64,000 bases of DNA from Canna indica (taxonomy: Eukaryota > Streptophyta > Magnoliopsida > Zingiberales > Cannaceae). The stretch is from the NCBI GenBank assembly GCA_034359265.1, contig CP136895.1, forward strand, positions 48,316,001 through 48,380,000, read 5' to 3'. The notes under the pieces are model-generated. The model was not told the origin of the DNA. It ran no database searches and saw only the letters and a program-made list of their open reading frames with translations. The position numbers and the translations under genes are program-made. How positions within the stretch are numbered: position 1 is the stretch's first letter; the number at the start of each line of letters is the position of its first letter. Shown here piece after piece: positions 43,388-55,700 of this stretch.

Positions 43388-44667
43388 TATTGGCCCAAGG
43401 GTTCCCCCTAGGCTTCGATCTCTATTTTGATTATAACAAACATGTATTTAATATATGTGTGTGTATTCTTGAGTTCAGGTTGAGGTTGCGATAAGCACGC
43501 AAACTTCGCTCGGAGAATCGCAAAAATCGTCAAGAAAGACTCGGATGCAGATCAAGTAGATTCCTTGTAATATATCCCTAGGATCTCATCCCAAGTCTGT
43601 TTGTAAAGTTATCCAAGTCAAAACTTGGTAACAAAACCCATGAAAAAGCGTGTAACAAAGCAAATGTAAAAATCAATCTCAGCCCAAGTTCGGTCGATCG
43701 GTCAGTCGACTAAAAAAGGCAAAAAAATGGTAGTAGCCACTTTGGTCGACTGATCGGTCGACTGAACAAGGCCAAAATCTGGCAGTGACTAATTCAGTCA
43801 ACTGATTGGTTGACCGGACAACAGAGGATTTAAATCGAGATCAATTCGGTCGACCATCCGATCGAACGAACATGGCTATAGAAAGCCAAAATGCCAGCGG
43901 TCGCTGAGCGGTCGATCGACTGGCAAGCGACCAGTCGGCATCCAACGGGCAGAAAAATGCCCGTTGGAGCACTGTTCCATTTGAGGGGTTATAAATACCA
44001 CTCACCAACCTTCATTAACATTTCTTAACCATTGATTAAAACTTTCAAAGAGAGATTTGTGCCTTCTAAGTTTGATTTGCTCGCGCTTGCTTCTCCGATC
44101 AACGACTTCTTTCAACCGCTCATCTTTCCTCAACTCCAGCTTCAATTCGATCTCAACGTCTTGTGGAGTTGGAGGCATTGAAGGCTTGGAAAAGAGCTCT
44201 TTGTTGTGGTTTACTCTTTAGCTCTTTTCATTGTAATTTTACTTGTTACTTGAACTTGGTTTTCATTGATTAGCTTGCTAGGTGTGCTAGTGTAAACACT
44301 TAGGGTTTTCTTTATAGAATTATGTTTTGCCTAGGTGAATAGCTTTGAGAAGTTCTCAAAGGGTTGAGAACCGAGTCCTCGGTTGTATTCAAAGGGAAAC
44401 ACAAGGTCTATAAAGAATTTGGTTAGAAATCCTTGATGTGGAGTCAAGGTAGTGGAGTAGGCAGTTGGCCGAACCACTATAATTTATTGTGTTTGCATTG
44501 TCTTGTGTGATTGCTTATAATTGTATTTCATACTTGTTAACGAACATCATTTAGTTGCACTTACTTCCTTTTGAAGTTGGAATTGACTTAAAAGAAATTG
44601 AATTATATTGTTAAAAGTCAACCAACACTTTTCAACCCCGCCTTCTAGTGTGGGTATTCACTCAACA
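43388..44667 (+). repeat. 5' LTR of element C
   Basis: 1280 bp from TATTGGCCCAAGGG (a TG to TA change; the 3' copy has TGTTGGCCC) to ATTCACTCAACA. It includes a GTCGAC array (43690-43945), a TATA box with inverted-repeat arms (43981-44006) and the conserved promoter-distal blocks. Confidence 0.92.
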
Positions 44668-44669
44668 AT

Positions 44670-44681
44670 TGGTATCAGAGC
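44670..44681 (+). promoter_or_regulatory. Primer-binding site of element C
   Basis: TGGTATCAGAGC, 2 bp after the LTR end; initiator tRNA-Met primer. Confidence 0.93.
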
Positions 44682-44723
44682 AAGGTCGTAGGATTAGATT
44701 TAACCATCTACCCTACAATTTAG

Positions 44724-46100
44724 AATGACTAGTGAAATCCAACTAGCTCAAGGGTCCTCTACTCATACTCCACCTTTGTTCAATGGAAACAACTATGCCT
44801 ACTAAAAGATACGCGTGAATGGCTTCCTACAATCACTAGGCATGGATGTATGGAGAATGATTCAAGTAGAGTATAAGCAACCTACTAAGGATATGGATGA
44901 GTAAGTGAGATCAAGAAGAAATTAAACTCTTTAATGCAAATGCAAAGGCCATCAATGCACTATATTGTGGCCTATCAATTAATGAGTTTAATAGAATTTC
45001 TACTTGCAAGTCTGCATATGAACTCTGGAATGTTTTAGAGACTACACATGAAGGGACTTCACAAGTTAAAGAATCTAAGATAAATTTACTCATGCATGAT
45101 TATGAAATGTTCAAGATGTTATCACATGAATCTATTGATGCCATGTATGCTCGCTTTCAAAATATTACAAATGGATTAGATAACCTTGGTAGAGATATAA
45201 GGGAAGAGGACAAGGTAAGGAAGCTCCTTCATTCCCTTCCAAAAGCTTGGGAGCCCAAGGTCATCGCAATCATGGAAGCAAAGGATACAAGCACCATGAA
45301 GATCACCGAGCTCATTGGGTTTCTCATGACACATGAGGCCCATATGAAGCAATACAAGGAGGAAGATGCTCCCAAAGGCAAGACCATTGCCTTAAAAGCA
45401 TCACACCAGGGTGAAGAACCCTCATCATCCGAGGAAGAGACGGATGAGTTTGAAGAGATGGCAATGTTGGCAAGAAGATTCATGAGTTTCATGAGAGGAG
45501 GCATGAGGAAGGGAAGAGAAGGCTACACATGCTTCAATTGTAACAAAACCAGGCATCTAAGGAAGGATTGCCCACTTCTCAAGATGGCTTCCACCTCCAA
45601 CCCTCACAAGAAAGACAAATACAAGAAGAAGAAGAAGAAGGCGATGATGGCTTCTTGGGATGAAAGCGAATCTTCGTCAAGTGAAGAAGACTCCAAGAAT
45701 GAAAAGGCAAATCTTTGCCTCATGGCAAATGACAACGAGGTAAGATTTACATTTGGCAAACTTTCATTTACGCAAGAAGAACTAGAAAATAAATTTGATC
45801 AAATGCATGATGAATTTAATGCTATTAGGAAGAAGTTTAAAGAGCTTAAAAAGGACAACAAATCTTTAGAGATTGAAAATGATAACTTTTACTTTCATGC
45901 AATGAATTAAGGAAAGAAGTAGATACCCTTAAGGAAGAGAAGCATGCCTTAGATGATGCTAAGAAAAACTTAGAAAATGAAAACGAGAAGTTGGAAAATG
46001 AAAACAAGTTCTTAAATGATGAAGTAGAGAACTTGAATGATAGCATGCTAAACTTAAAAAAGGAACTTTGCATGCTAAATGAAAAAATGATAACCCTACA
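44724..46100 (+). pseudogene. gag: Sirevirus C gag, first part
   Basis: ATG at 44724 gives MTSEIQLAQGSSTHTPPLFNGNNYAY, then a TAA where Trp is expected, and a frameshift near 44900. The frame is open from 45092 (272 aa): MHDYEMFKMLSHESIDAMYARFQNI is the UBN2-type Gag core, then KAWEPKVIAIMEAKD, an acidic EEPSSSEEETDEFEE segment, and the zinc knuckle CFNCNKTRHLRKDC (intact CCHC ligands, near residue 150). A Lys-rich stretch and Ser/Asp/Glu region follow. The coiled-coil part (EELENKFDQMHDEFNAIRKK) runs across a stop at 45910 to 46100, where a foldback transposon interrupts it. Gag would form the particle and bind RNA. Confidence 0.9.
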
Positions 46101-46901
46101 AAGTGTTGATTTGGTCCTATAAGTTTTTAATTTTTGGGACTTTGGTCCTATAAGTTTCATTTTGGTATTTTCGGACATGTAAGTTTGCTCTATAGTACAA
46201 ATTTGGTCCTATCCATGACGGTCCGTTAATTCTCTGTCAATGTGGACTAACATCGTTCATACACGTTGATATATGTGGTCATATAAGTTTCATTTCGAAA
46301 TGTTTAGTCCTATATGTTTGCCCCATAGTACAGATTTGGTCCTATATATTTGGCTCATAGCACAAATTTGATCATATCTGTGATGATCCGTTAACTTTTC
46401 GCCCACGAAAAAATAAACGACATTATGTCCATATTGACGGAGTTAATGGACCGTCATGAATAGGACCAAATCTATGTTACGAAGCAAACTTATATATGTT
46501 ATGGAGTAAATCTATCCGGTTCGTCATACATATTTGGTCCTATTCACGACGATCTATTAACCCCGTCAACATGGACATAACGTCATTTATTTTTTTGTGG
46601 AGGGAGAGTTAATGGACCGTCACGAATAGGACTAAATCTGTGTTATGGGGCAAACATATAGGACCAAACTATTCTATGGGGCAAACATATAGGACTGAAA
46701 ATTTTGAAATGAAACTTATAGGACCAAATATGTCAACGTGTATGAATGGCGTTAGTCCACATTGGCGGAGAGTTAACGAACCATCATGGATAGGACCAAA
46801 TCTGTACTACAGAGCAAACTTATATCACCGAAAATAAGAAAATAAAACTTATAGGACCAAAATCCAAAAAATTAAAAACTTATAGGACCAAATCTGCACT
46901 T
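46101..46901. mobile_element. Foldback/MITE-like element with long inverted repeats
   Basis: 801 bp starting AAGTGTTGATTTGGTCCTA and ending with the inverted GACCAAATCTGCACTT. The two halves are complementary over most of their length: GGTCCTATAAGTTT near the ends, TACACGTTGAT near 46261 against CAACGTGTATGAA near 46734, and GGTCCGTTAATTCTC near 46221 against GAGAGTTAACGAACC near 46768. Inner copies of the motif also occur. No ORF encodes a transposase. Target duplications are not clear, so the superfamily is uncertain. Confidence 0.75.
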
Positions 46902-47150
46902 CTCCCCATAAAAAAGGGTCATCAAACAATCATGCTCATGCACACTTCCATGCTCACACACATAGCCCAAGAAAGTTTAATGGAAGTTGCTTTTCATAAG
47001 GTATTTTTGGCCATATGGCTAGATATTGTGCACTAAGAAGGAACCCTCATGCTAGATTCACTTGCGTTCCTAAGATGACTAACACCTCAAGGACCAAAGA
47101 AGTTTTGGGTACCTAAAATTGTCTCTTCTTCTTTTGTAGACGGAGAAGCA
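46902..47150 (+). pseudogene. gag: Sirevirus C gag, last part
   Basis: Resumes after the foldback element. It reads KFNGSCF then, past a stop, GIFGHMARYCALRRNP, the second zinc-knuckle region, and VPKMTNTSRTKEVLG, the Sirevirus gag tail before protease, in broken frames. The same order is found in the gag of A and G (for example CFCCGIFEHAIHDC in G). Non-functional. Confidence 0.75.
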
Positions 47151-47985
47151 TCCTCAAGCAAGTAGAAGCACATGGATACTGGATATTGGTTGCTCAAAAC
47201 ACATGACCGGTAATATCAATTTTTTCGTAACCCTATCAAGCAAGGATGGTGGACATATGACATTTGGAGACAATGCCAAAGGTAAGATTGTTGGCATTGG
47301 TGATATAGGTATACTCCCCTACCCATGCATTAAAAATGTCTTACTATTTGATGGGTTAAAGCATAATTTGATTAGCATATCTCAATTATGTGACAATGGA
47401 TATGTAATCATTTTTGAGGCATCTAAATGCATCATTAGAAGTGCACCATCTAATGATATTATGTTCATTGGATATAGGCAAGAAAATATTTACACATTAG
47501 TTCTAAATGTTTTGCCTGATCCCTATATTAGATGCTTGGTTGCCAAGGAAAATGATTCTTGGTTGTGGCACAAAAGGCTAGGACATGCTAGCATGAGCCT
47601 AATCCAAGAAATATCTAAAAAGGACTTAGTAAAAGGAATACCTAAGATAAAATTTGAAAAAGACAAACTTTGTGATGCATGTCAACAAGGTAAACAAATG
47701 AAGTCTTCATTTCATAGCATTAATCAAGTGAGTACATCTAGAACACTTGAACTTGTGCACATTTATCTCTTTGGTCCTTGTGATGTAGCTAGTCTAAATG
47801 GAAAATTATATTGCTATGTTTTAGTTGATGATTTCTCGAGATTTACATAGGTTTTCTTCTTAGCTAAGAAAAATGAAACTTTTTACTTTTTCAAAAAATT
47901 TGCTAGGAAAGTTATAAATGAGAAGGGAACTTCAATTTTGAAAACTAGATGCGATAATGGAGGAGAGTTTGAAAAATCTGATGAA
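47151..47985 (+). pseudogene. pol: Sirevirus C protease and partial integrase
   Basis: Protease is at 47170-47470: LDIGCSKHMTGNINFF (usual Asp-Ser-Gly site reads DIG), then MTFGDNAKGKIVGIGDIG and LISISQLCDNGY. The pre-integrase zinc region is DSWLWHKRLGHASMSLI and CDACQQGKQMKSSF. LELVHIYLFGPC covers the first catalytic position (Asp replaced by Tyr), followed by YVLVDDFSRFT and a TAG at 47848. [13 protein letters not shown] holds the second Asp. At about 47973 the text jumps in frame to the end of integrase ([14 protein letters not shown]), so about 340 bp present in element F, including the catalytic Glu, is deleted. Integration activity is impossible. Confidence 0.9.
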
Positions 47986-49914
47986 GGTATTTTCCCAGGT
48001 TACTCAAATAATTCTAAAGGCATATAGAGTTTATAATCATAGAACTATGATTGTTGAAGAATCTATGCATGTTACATTTGATGAAACTAATGATTCTTCT
48101 AGAAATGTTAGGATTGTGAATGTAGGAGAGAAACTTGAGGAACTCACATTTTATGATAAAGAGGTTGAGGAAGAAAACAATAAGGAAACTCAACATGAAG
48201 AACTCTCATCCTCAACTCTATCTCTAGATGAAGAAGAAGAAGAGGAAGCTCTACCACCTCTCCCCAAAGGGTACCGGTTGATTAAAGATCATCCAATGGA
48301 TCAAGTCATTGGAGAACCATCAACGGGAGTGGTAACGCGCTCTAAACTTAAGAACATTTGTCAATATGTAGCATTCATATCTCAAGTAGAGCCAAAAAAT
48401 ATTAAGGAAGCAATAGAAGATGAATTTTGGGTAATAGCTATGCAAGAAGAACTTAATCAATTTGTTAGGAATGAAGTATGGGACTTAGTGCCTAGACCTA
48501 GCGGACAAATCGTGATTGGGACTAAATGGGTATATAAAAACAAGTTAGATGAAGGAGGTTTAGTTATTAGAAACAAAGCTAGGTTAGTGGCCCAAGGGTA
48601 CAATCAAGAAGAAGGAATTAATTATACTGAAACTTATGCTCCCGTAGCTAGATTAGAAGCAATTCGCTTGTAGCTTATACTAGTTTTAATGGCTTTAAAC
48701 TTTTTCAAATGGATGTTAAAAGTGCAATTTTAAATAGTTTTATCGATGAAGAAGCTTATGTTGAACAACCCCGGATTTGAAAGTTTTGAGTTTCCAAACC
48801 ATGTTTTTAAACTTAAAAAGGCTTTGTATGGTTTAAAACAAGCCCCTAGGGCTTGGTATGAAAGGCTTTCCTCGTTCTTGATCGATCAAGTCTTTAGAAT
48901 TGGAAAAGCCGATGTTTCGCTTTTTATAAAAACTAATGAAAATGATATTTTACTCGTACAAATATATGTTGATGATATAATATTTGGTGCTACTAATGAA
49001 TTACTTTGTGAGTGGTTTGCAAAATGCATGCAAGAAGAGTTTGAGATGAGCATGATGGGAGAACTTTCCTTCATGCTTGGTCTCCAAATCAAGCAAACCA
49101 ACAAAGGAATCTTCATAAATCAAGCTAAATACACAAAGGAGCTCATCAAAAGGTTTGGAATGAATAAAGCCAAGATAGCTTCTACACCAATGAGCACATC
49201 CATCAAGCTTGACAAAGATGAAGGTGGTGTCAAAGTAGATGAAAAAAGATATCGAGGTATGATTGGTAGTCTTCTCTATTTAACTGCAAGTAGACCCGAT
49301 ATCATGTTTAGTGTTTGTGCATGTGCTAGCTTTCAATCTTGTCCTAGAATGTCTCACTTGAGTGCGGTCAAACGCATATTGAGATATTTGAAGGGCACGG
49401 TTGACTTAGGATTATGGTATCCATGTAATGCATCTTCCGATTTAATAGGCTTTTTGGATGCCGATTTTGCCGGGTGTAAAGTAGATCGAATAAGCACTTG
49501 TGGGTGTTGTCAAGTCCTAGGGATGAGCCTTGTTTCTTGGTTTTCAAAGAAACAAAACTCGGTTGCACTTTCAACTACCGAAGCCGAATACATGCTGCGG
49601 CTAGTTGTTGTGCACAAGTCCTTTGGATGAAACAAACCCTTTTAGATTATGGTCTTAGTTATTCATGTATACCTATACATTGTGATAACACTAGTGCAAT
49701 CAATCTAACAAAAAATCCAGTTTTACACTCTAGGACCAAGCAAATTGATCTAAGGCACCATTTTCTTAGGGATAATGTAGTCAAGGGAAAACAATTCGTG
49801 GAATTCGTATTCACCGACAAACAACTTGCGGATATATTCACAAAACCCTTAGGTGAAGAATGCTTTACAAACTTAAGAATGCAATTAGGAATTTGTGCAT
49901 TTCCTAGTGGTTAA
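47986..49914 (+). pseudogene. pol: Sirevirus C reverse transcriptase and RNase H
   Basis: An open frame over 47957-48673 carries the acidic linker ([17 protein letters not shown]) and RT start: [50 protein letters not shown]. After a frameshift near 48672, RT continues in 48746-49630: LKKALYGLKQAPRAWYERLSS, VDDIIFGATNEL (VDD catalytic motif), EMSMMGELSFMLGLQIKQT, MNKAKIASTPMST, GMIGSLLYLTASRPDIMFSV. RNase H: DLIGFLDADFAGCKVD, SVALSTTEAEYM, then a frameshift near 49590 to CCAQVLWMKQTLLDYG, IHCDNTSAINLTKN, KQLADIFTKPLGEE, ending GICAFPSG. Two or three frameshifts only; the best-preserved Sirevirus pol in the window. Confidence 0.92.
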
Positions 49915-50355
49915 AAATATTCAAAATATACTTGTCTTTTGAAAAAATTGCATTTCATATGGTATCATCACACTTATGCATTGCCTTGTAATGGGGCTTT
50001 GCGACTTATTGATGTTTGCCTTCTATAGGCTTACATTGATAGGAATGACTATAGTGGTAGATGATGCTCGATTTTATGGTTTTCTTGGTTTTAATGATGG
50101 AACTCTTTAGTAATGCCTTAGTTCTTGCCCTTTTTGATTGATGTCAAAAGGGGGAGAAAGAGTAAGGCCACATTTGTTTTATAATGCATATAGATAGGGA
50201 AAGTTACAAGCATAATATGCATATTGATAGGGGGAGTATATGTTTAGTTGTGAACTAAGTTGTGTATGCCTTAACTCAAACGCACAAATGATACTTAGAG
50301 TCTTCTTTTATATAAAATTTTATGTTGTGTTTGTCATCACCAAAAAGGGGGAGAT
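49915..50355 (+). promoter_or_regulatory. Element C 3' non-coding region with multiple polypurine tracts
   Basis: No ORF of note. Ordered tracts: CAAAAGGGGGAGAAAG (50145-50160), TAGGGAAAG (about 50195-50203, degenerate), AGGGGGAG (about 50228-50236), and AAAAAGGGGGAGA (50342-50354) directly before the LTR. The last is the functional primer for plus-strand DNA by position. Confidence 0.85.
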
Positions 50356-50475
50356 TGTTGGCCCAAGGGTTCCCCCTAGGCTTTGATATCTATTTTGATG
50401 ATAACAAACATGTATTTAATATATGTGTGTGTAGTCTTGAGTTCAGGTTGAGGTTGCGATAAGCACGCGAACTTC
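50356..50475 (+). repeat. 3' LTR of element C, first 120 bp
   Basis: TGTTGGCCCAAGGGTTCC matches the 5' LTR at 43388. It is cut at 'cacgcgaacttc' by the chromovirus LTR; the homologous point in the 5' LTR is about 43507. The remainder is beyond the window on the far side of the chromovirus. Confidence 0.9.
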
Positions 50476-50587
50476 TGTCACACCCCAACTTAGGGTCGTG
50501 TGACCGGCCAGGGTCTATGTCCTACCCTGAAGTCCATATGGGACTCAGTGAGTGGTTCTTCCGAACCACCACATAAATCCCCAATAA

Positions 50588-50643
<56 letters not shown>

Positions 50644-52686
50644 GGCAGCAAAATATAAAGTTAGGGATATAAGTTGCTTCTGTTATGACAACCGACCCTA
50701 GGGGTCATCCTGTAAAGGCCATACATTCATGTAAGTAGCCATAATAGCCTAGCTACGCCACATGGCACCCGGCCCCTAGGGCCTACTCATGGTCTAGTGG
50801 TTCGGCTATAACCAGCCCTACCACACACAGATAGTAACATACTGGCCGTTCGGGCCACATAGCACATAAGTGAATCCAAGCAAACTTCGGGCCGTCGACT
50901 AGGATGGTTTGCTAGTCTTCGGACACCGACTGGGGTAAGGATAGCTAGTCCCACCCAACTGGGGTCTGACACCTAGCGGGCTCGCTGGTGAAATCTCAAG
51001 ACCCAATCATTGGCCGAGTCAAGCATTAGTCATTCCTACTACCCATGCTTCTCGGCAGACCACCACAATCACAACACACAAACAAGGTGTCCTAAAGTTT
51101 CCTTATTTAAAGTCTCGGGCATCCACCCGTTCTCAGCCTTTTAATTTCGGCCGTATCATGCGTACACTATTGTTCGCAAAATGTTTCTTAGGCGTGAGAT
51201 CTAACTCGTCTACTTTTGAGTTTCCATCACTAACATACACTTTATAATTTCATGCATATCATCTAACGACACATGATAACTTGGCTAATGAAAAACCACA
51301 TGTCATAGACTTGGTAATGCACCCAATAACAATATTTCACAACATATAATTTATAATTAAATAAATTACTTCACATCACCTACTATGCATAACCACATGA
51401 TTCAACAATAAGGAATTTAAATCCTGCATTAAATAATAATTTTCAGCAAGGAAAGAATTTGTTTAGCAAGGTAAAAACATAACCAAATTTTTGAATTTAA
51501 ATAGGGAAGATTAAGAAAGATTACCACCCTACAATACCACTAAATGTTATCCTTAATTAGCCTCTTACCTAAATGTTATCCTTGTAGTCTTCCTTAATTA
51601 GCCTCTTACCTAAATGTTATCTTGATTCTACTTGTCAATATAGGCGACCCTTGTTTCCTATTGCTTCGGGTATTTCCTAACGAAGATGACTAGCTTCTCG
51701 AGGCCACCATTCCCTTCATCCTCTCGGCCAAGACTTGAGCAAGGCAAGCCTTGTTCAGCCAAACTCCAAGGGTGGGGACAAGGAGGAAATCAAGCCCCAA
51801 ACCTTAGTACCTTGTTTCTAACCTACCCTAACCAAGCCATTGATCAATTCATACAACCCTTGCTCAGCTGAACCATGGACAAGAGGTTCCCTTTTGTTTG
51901 GCCGAGCCTACAAGCTTAAAGAGGAATTCAATCATCAATTTCAGCAATTAAACTATACATCCACTCGACTTAGGTTCAAAATTGATCAAAAAGGGGTTTA
52001 CTTCCGTTGAGGGAATTGGGGAAATTTTTGGCATGACCTTTCCCCTTTTCCCTCTATCGGCAGCCCCTAAAACCTCAAGATCCGAAGAAAACTGCAGTAG
52101 ATCCGACGGAACAACAATTAAAATAGCGATACAAGATCAATCTACCATGAAACGATGAAAACTAGCGAGTCCGAACAGTCCTAGGGGTTCGGCCACACAC
52201 CTCCCCCAATCCACAGGGGGAAAACAACCACTCACCCTGCTTAAGGAATTAAGAAGACGGGATGGTCGTTGGCGATCTCGAACCTTCGGACGATGACACG
52301 ATCTCCGGCACCGACCAAGATTTCCTCCTCCCTCTCTCTTGCTCGGGCTGCGTGCGGCTCCAAGATGAGCCGCACGACTCATGATGAGGAATTTTATTCC
52401 CTCATCCGCCAATGACCCATATGCCCCTCTAAATGACTTAGCCTCTACTCGACTCGATCCGAGTCTGGTCCAGGCTCCGATTCGATCCGCATACACGATT
52501 TAAACTCAACTCAAATAGGACATCTAATGCTTAATAAGGAAATATCCATCTAACCAATTTAAACTTCATAAGCCGAGTTATACCTTTTTACTCGAGGCGA
52601 TTCCGCGGCTCGGCTCGACTAACCCCTGATTCCGGTGCGCTGCACCAAATATAAATTTTTATATTAGGAAAGTTTCTGGTCTTACA
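50476..52686 (-). repeat. 3' LTR of chromovirus (Tekay/Del-like)
   Basis: 2211 bp. On the plus strand it begins TGTCACACCCCAA (the complement of the TGTGACA end common in plant chromoviruses) and ends TCTGGTCTTACA, a few bases from the polypurine tract. A (CA)n-(TA)n microsatellite lies at about 50590-50642. No real gene is seen; the short ORFs at 50787-50972, 51686-51871 and 52137-52496 are LTR sequence. Confidence 0.9.
50590..50642. repeat. CA/TA microsatellite
   Basis: About 20 CA units followed by 6 or so TA units inside the chromovirus LTR, near its transcription-distal end. Confidence 0.95.
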
Positions 52687-52687
52687 A

Positions 52688-52704
52688 CCGTCCCCCCTTA
52701 AAGG
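52688..52704 (-). promoter_or_regulatory. Polypurine tract of the chromovirus
   Basis: The minus strand reads TTTAAGGGGGGACGGTT, next to the LTR start TGTAAGACC. It overlaps the downstream end of the pol reading frame. Confidence 0.75.
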
Positions 52705-55700
52705 AAATTCATCCTCGAATTTAGATAAATTATAAAGATTTACCGGTTCTCCGAACAAGGAAGGGTAGCGCTCTCTCATGTCTCGCTCTACCTCCCAAGT
52801 GGCTTCTTGTCCGGAGTGGTGCTCCCATCTAACTTTCACCAAGGAAATTTCCTTGGTCCTCAGCTTCCTGATCTGTCGATCGAGTATCTCTATTGGCTTC
52901 TCCTCATACGAGACCGCCGGGTCCACCTCAACTGCACTAGGCTCGATCACATGGGACTCATCCCTCACATTTCTCCGGAGCATGGACACATGAAAAATTG
53001 GGTGAACTCTGCTCAGGCTAGGAGGCAAAGCCAATTCGTAAGCCACCGCGCCTCTCCGCTTGAGAATAGGGAAAGGCCCAATGAACCTAGGGCTCAACTT
53101 CCCCTTCTTCCCAAACCGGACTACTCCTTTCATGGGGGAAACCTTTAGGAAGACAAACTCATCCTCAGCGAACTCTAACTCTCTAGCCTTCTTATCGGCA
53201 TATATTTTCTGACGACTCTAGGCCACCAGTAATCTTTCCTTTATAATTTTCACCTTCTCTACCGCTTCCTCAACCAGATCAGGACCCACCATGAATGACT
53301 CTACGGCCTCAAACCAGCCCATAGGAAACTTGCACCGCCACCCATACAAGGCCTCGAAAGGAGCCATGCCAATGCTACAGTGATAGCTATTGTAGTAGGC
53401 GAACTCGATCAATGGCAGGTGCTTCTCCCAACCGCCGGCCATATCCAGGACACACGCCCTTAGAATATCCTCCAAGGTTTGGATGGTCTTCTTTGACTAT
53501 CTGTCTTTCTGCGGATGGAAAGCCGTGATGAAATGCACTTGAGTACCCAAGGCCTCTTGGAAGGACTGCCAGAATCAAGCCGTGAACTGGGTACCTCGAT
53601 CTGATATGAACATCACTGGGTACCATGATAAGCCAATATCTTGTCTAAAAATAGTCTGGTGTACTGCTCCGCAGAAAAGGTCGTTCTTACTGGTATGAAG
53701 TGTGCGTTCTTGGTTAACCGATCCACTACCACCCAAATGGAATCAAAGCAGTCTTTTGACTTAAGCAACCCGGTCACCAGATCCATGGTGATTTTCTCCC
53801 ACTTCCACTCGGGCACCACGAGGTTCTGCAACAACCCCGCGGGCTTCAGGTGTTCAGCCTTCACCAGATGGCAGACCAAACATTTGGATACAAACTCTGC
53901 TAACTCTCTTTTCAAGACCTTCCACCAGTAATGCTACCTTAAATCTCAATACATTTTGGTGGATCCCGGATGCATCGTATAAATAGAACGATGACCCAGC
54001 TCCAGGACTTGCCTGCGCACCTCTGCCATATTCGGCACCATGATTCGGTCTTTGAACCTCACCACCCCCTCTGAGTCCAAACTGAATCCATTCTCTGCAT
54101 CACCTCTCTACACCAAGTCCTTTGTCAGCACACAAAAGGCATCATCTCCCTGCGTGGCACGCAACATATCCACCCGTGTGGATTGTACCCGCAAGTGTGC
54201 CACCAAGGTACCTGAAGCTGACACAGTCAGGGTTACACCCCTATCTAGGCACACCGCCAGCTCTCAAGCTAGAGGCCTTCGCTTGATTTCCAAATGAGCC
54301 AGACTGCCCATGGATTTTCTTCTTAAAGCATCTACTACCACATTGGATTTCCTCGGATGGTACATAATGGTGCAGTCATAATCCTTTAGGAGCTCCAGCC
54401 ACCTCCTCTGCTTGAGGCTCAGCTCCTCCTGAGTAAGCAAGTACTGGAGGCTCTTGTGATCTGTATAGATCTCGCAAGTCTCCCCGTATAAATAGTGCCG
54501 CCAGAGCTTTAGTGCAAAAACTACCGCCGCTAGCTCTAGGTCGTGCGTTGGGTTGTTCTTTTCATGAACTTTCAGCTGGCAGGACGCATAGGCTATGACT
54601 CTACAAACTGCATCACAACGCAGCCTAGGCTAACCCGAGAGGCATCACAGTAGACTACAAACCCTCTTGAGCCGAAAGGTATGGCCAACACGGGTGCCGA
54701 CGTCAAGCATTCCTTAATCTTCTTAAAGCTCACACTTGTCGTCCCAATCAAATTTGACCTTTTTTTGAGTCAATCGAGTCAAATGGGCTGCAATCCTATA
54801 GAAGTTTTCTACAAACTTTCGGTAGTACCCGGCCAACCCAAGAAAGCTGCGGATCTCAGACACGCTGGTTGGCTATCTCCAGTTATGCACAGCCTCCACC
54901 TTTAAGGGATCCACCCTTATCCCTTCCTCGGACACTACATGGCCCAGGAACCCTACACTTTCTAACCAAAATTCACATTTGAAAATTTTAGTGAACAGTC
55001 GGTGTTCCGAGTGCTCCTCCTCACTCTTGGAGTATACCAAGATGTCGTCAATGAAGTCGATCGCAAAACTGTCTAGGTACTAATTAAACACCCTATTCAT
55101 CAGATCCATGAAAGCAGCAGGTGCATTGGTTAGACCAAAGGACATCACTGGATACACGTAGTGACCATAGCGAGTCTTGAAGGGGGTCTTAGGCACATCG
55201 TAGTCCCGGATTCTCAGCTGATGATATCCTGACCTCAAGTCTATCTTAGAAAACCATCGTGCCCCCTGCATCTGGTCAAACAAATCATCTATCCTCGGCA
55301 ATGGGTAACGATTCTTGATTGTCACTTTATTCAGCTACCTATAATCGATGCACATGCGCATAGACTCATCCTTCTTCTTCACGAAGAGCACCGGAGCACC
55401 CCATGGTGACACGCTCGGCCAAATGAAGCCCAGGTCCAGCATTTCTTGCAAGTGCACCTTTAACTCCTTGAGTTCGGCTGGCGCCATCCTATAGAGTGGA
55501 ATGGAGATCGGCTTCACCCCGGGCTGCAGATCAATCCATAAATCAACCTCTCTTCTGGGCGGCAATCCTGGCAACTCCTCGGTAAACACATCAGGGAACT
55601 CACAGACTACTTGAGTTCCACTGACATCCCTTGTCGCACCCCCTTCTTCCTCGGCCACGGATACGAAGGCCAGGAAAGACTGGTAGCCGCCCTGAAGCAG

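Larger units (their letters stand above)
43388..50475 (+). mobile_element. Element C: Sirevirus (Ty1/copia) with full set of domains, degenerate
   Basis: 5' LTR 43388-44667, primer site 44670-44681, gag from 44724, protease, integrase, RT and RNase H to 49914, multiple polypurine tracts, and the first 120 bp of the 3' LTR (50356-50475). There a chromovirus has inserted; the rest lies beyond the window. It is itself inserted in a chromovirus fragment. The MTSEIQLAQGSSTHTPP gag start and repeated polypurine tracts are Sirevirus features. Confidence 0.92.

Noticed and set aside
50590..50642. Microsatellite as a sign of a centromere or satellite array
   Set aside because: It is a short run inside one LTR, with no higher-order repeat around it.
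52137..52496. 119-aa minus-strand ORF in the chromovirus LTR
   Set aside because: No recognisable domain, located wholly inside a well-bounded LTR; chance ORF.
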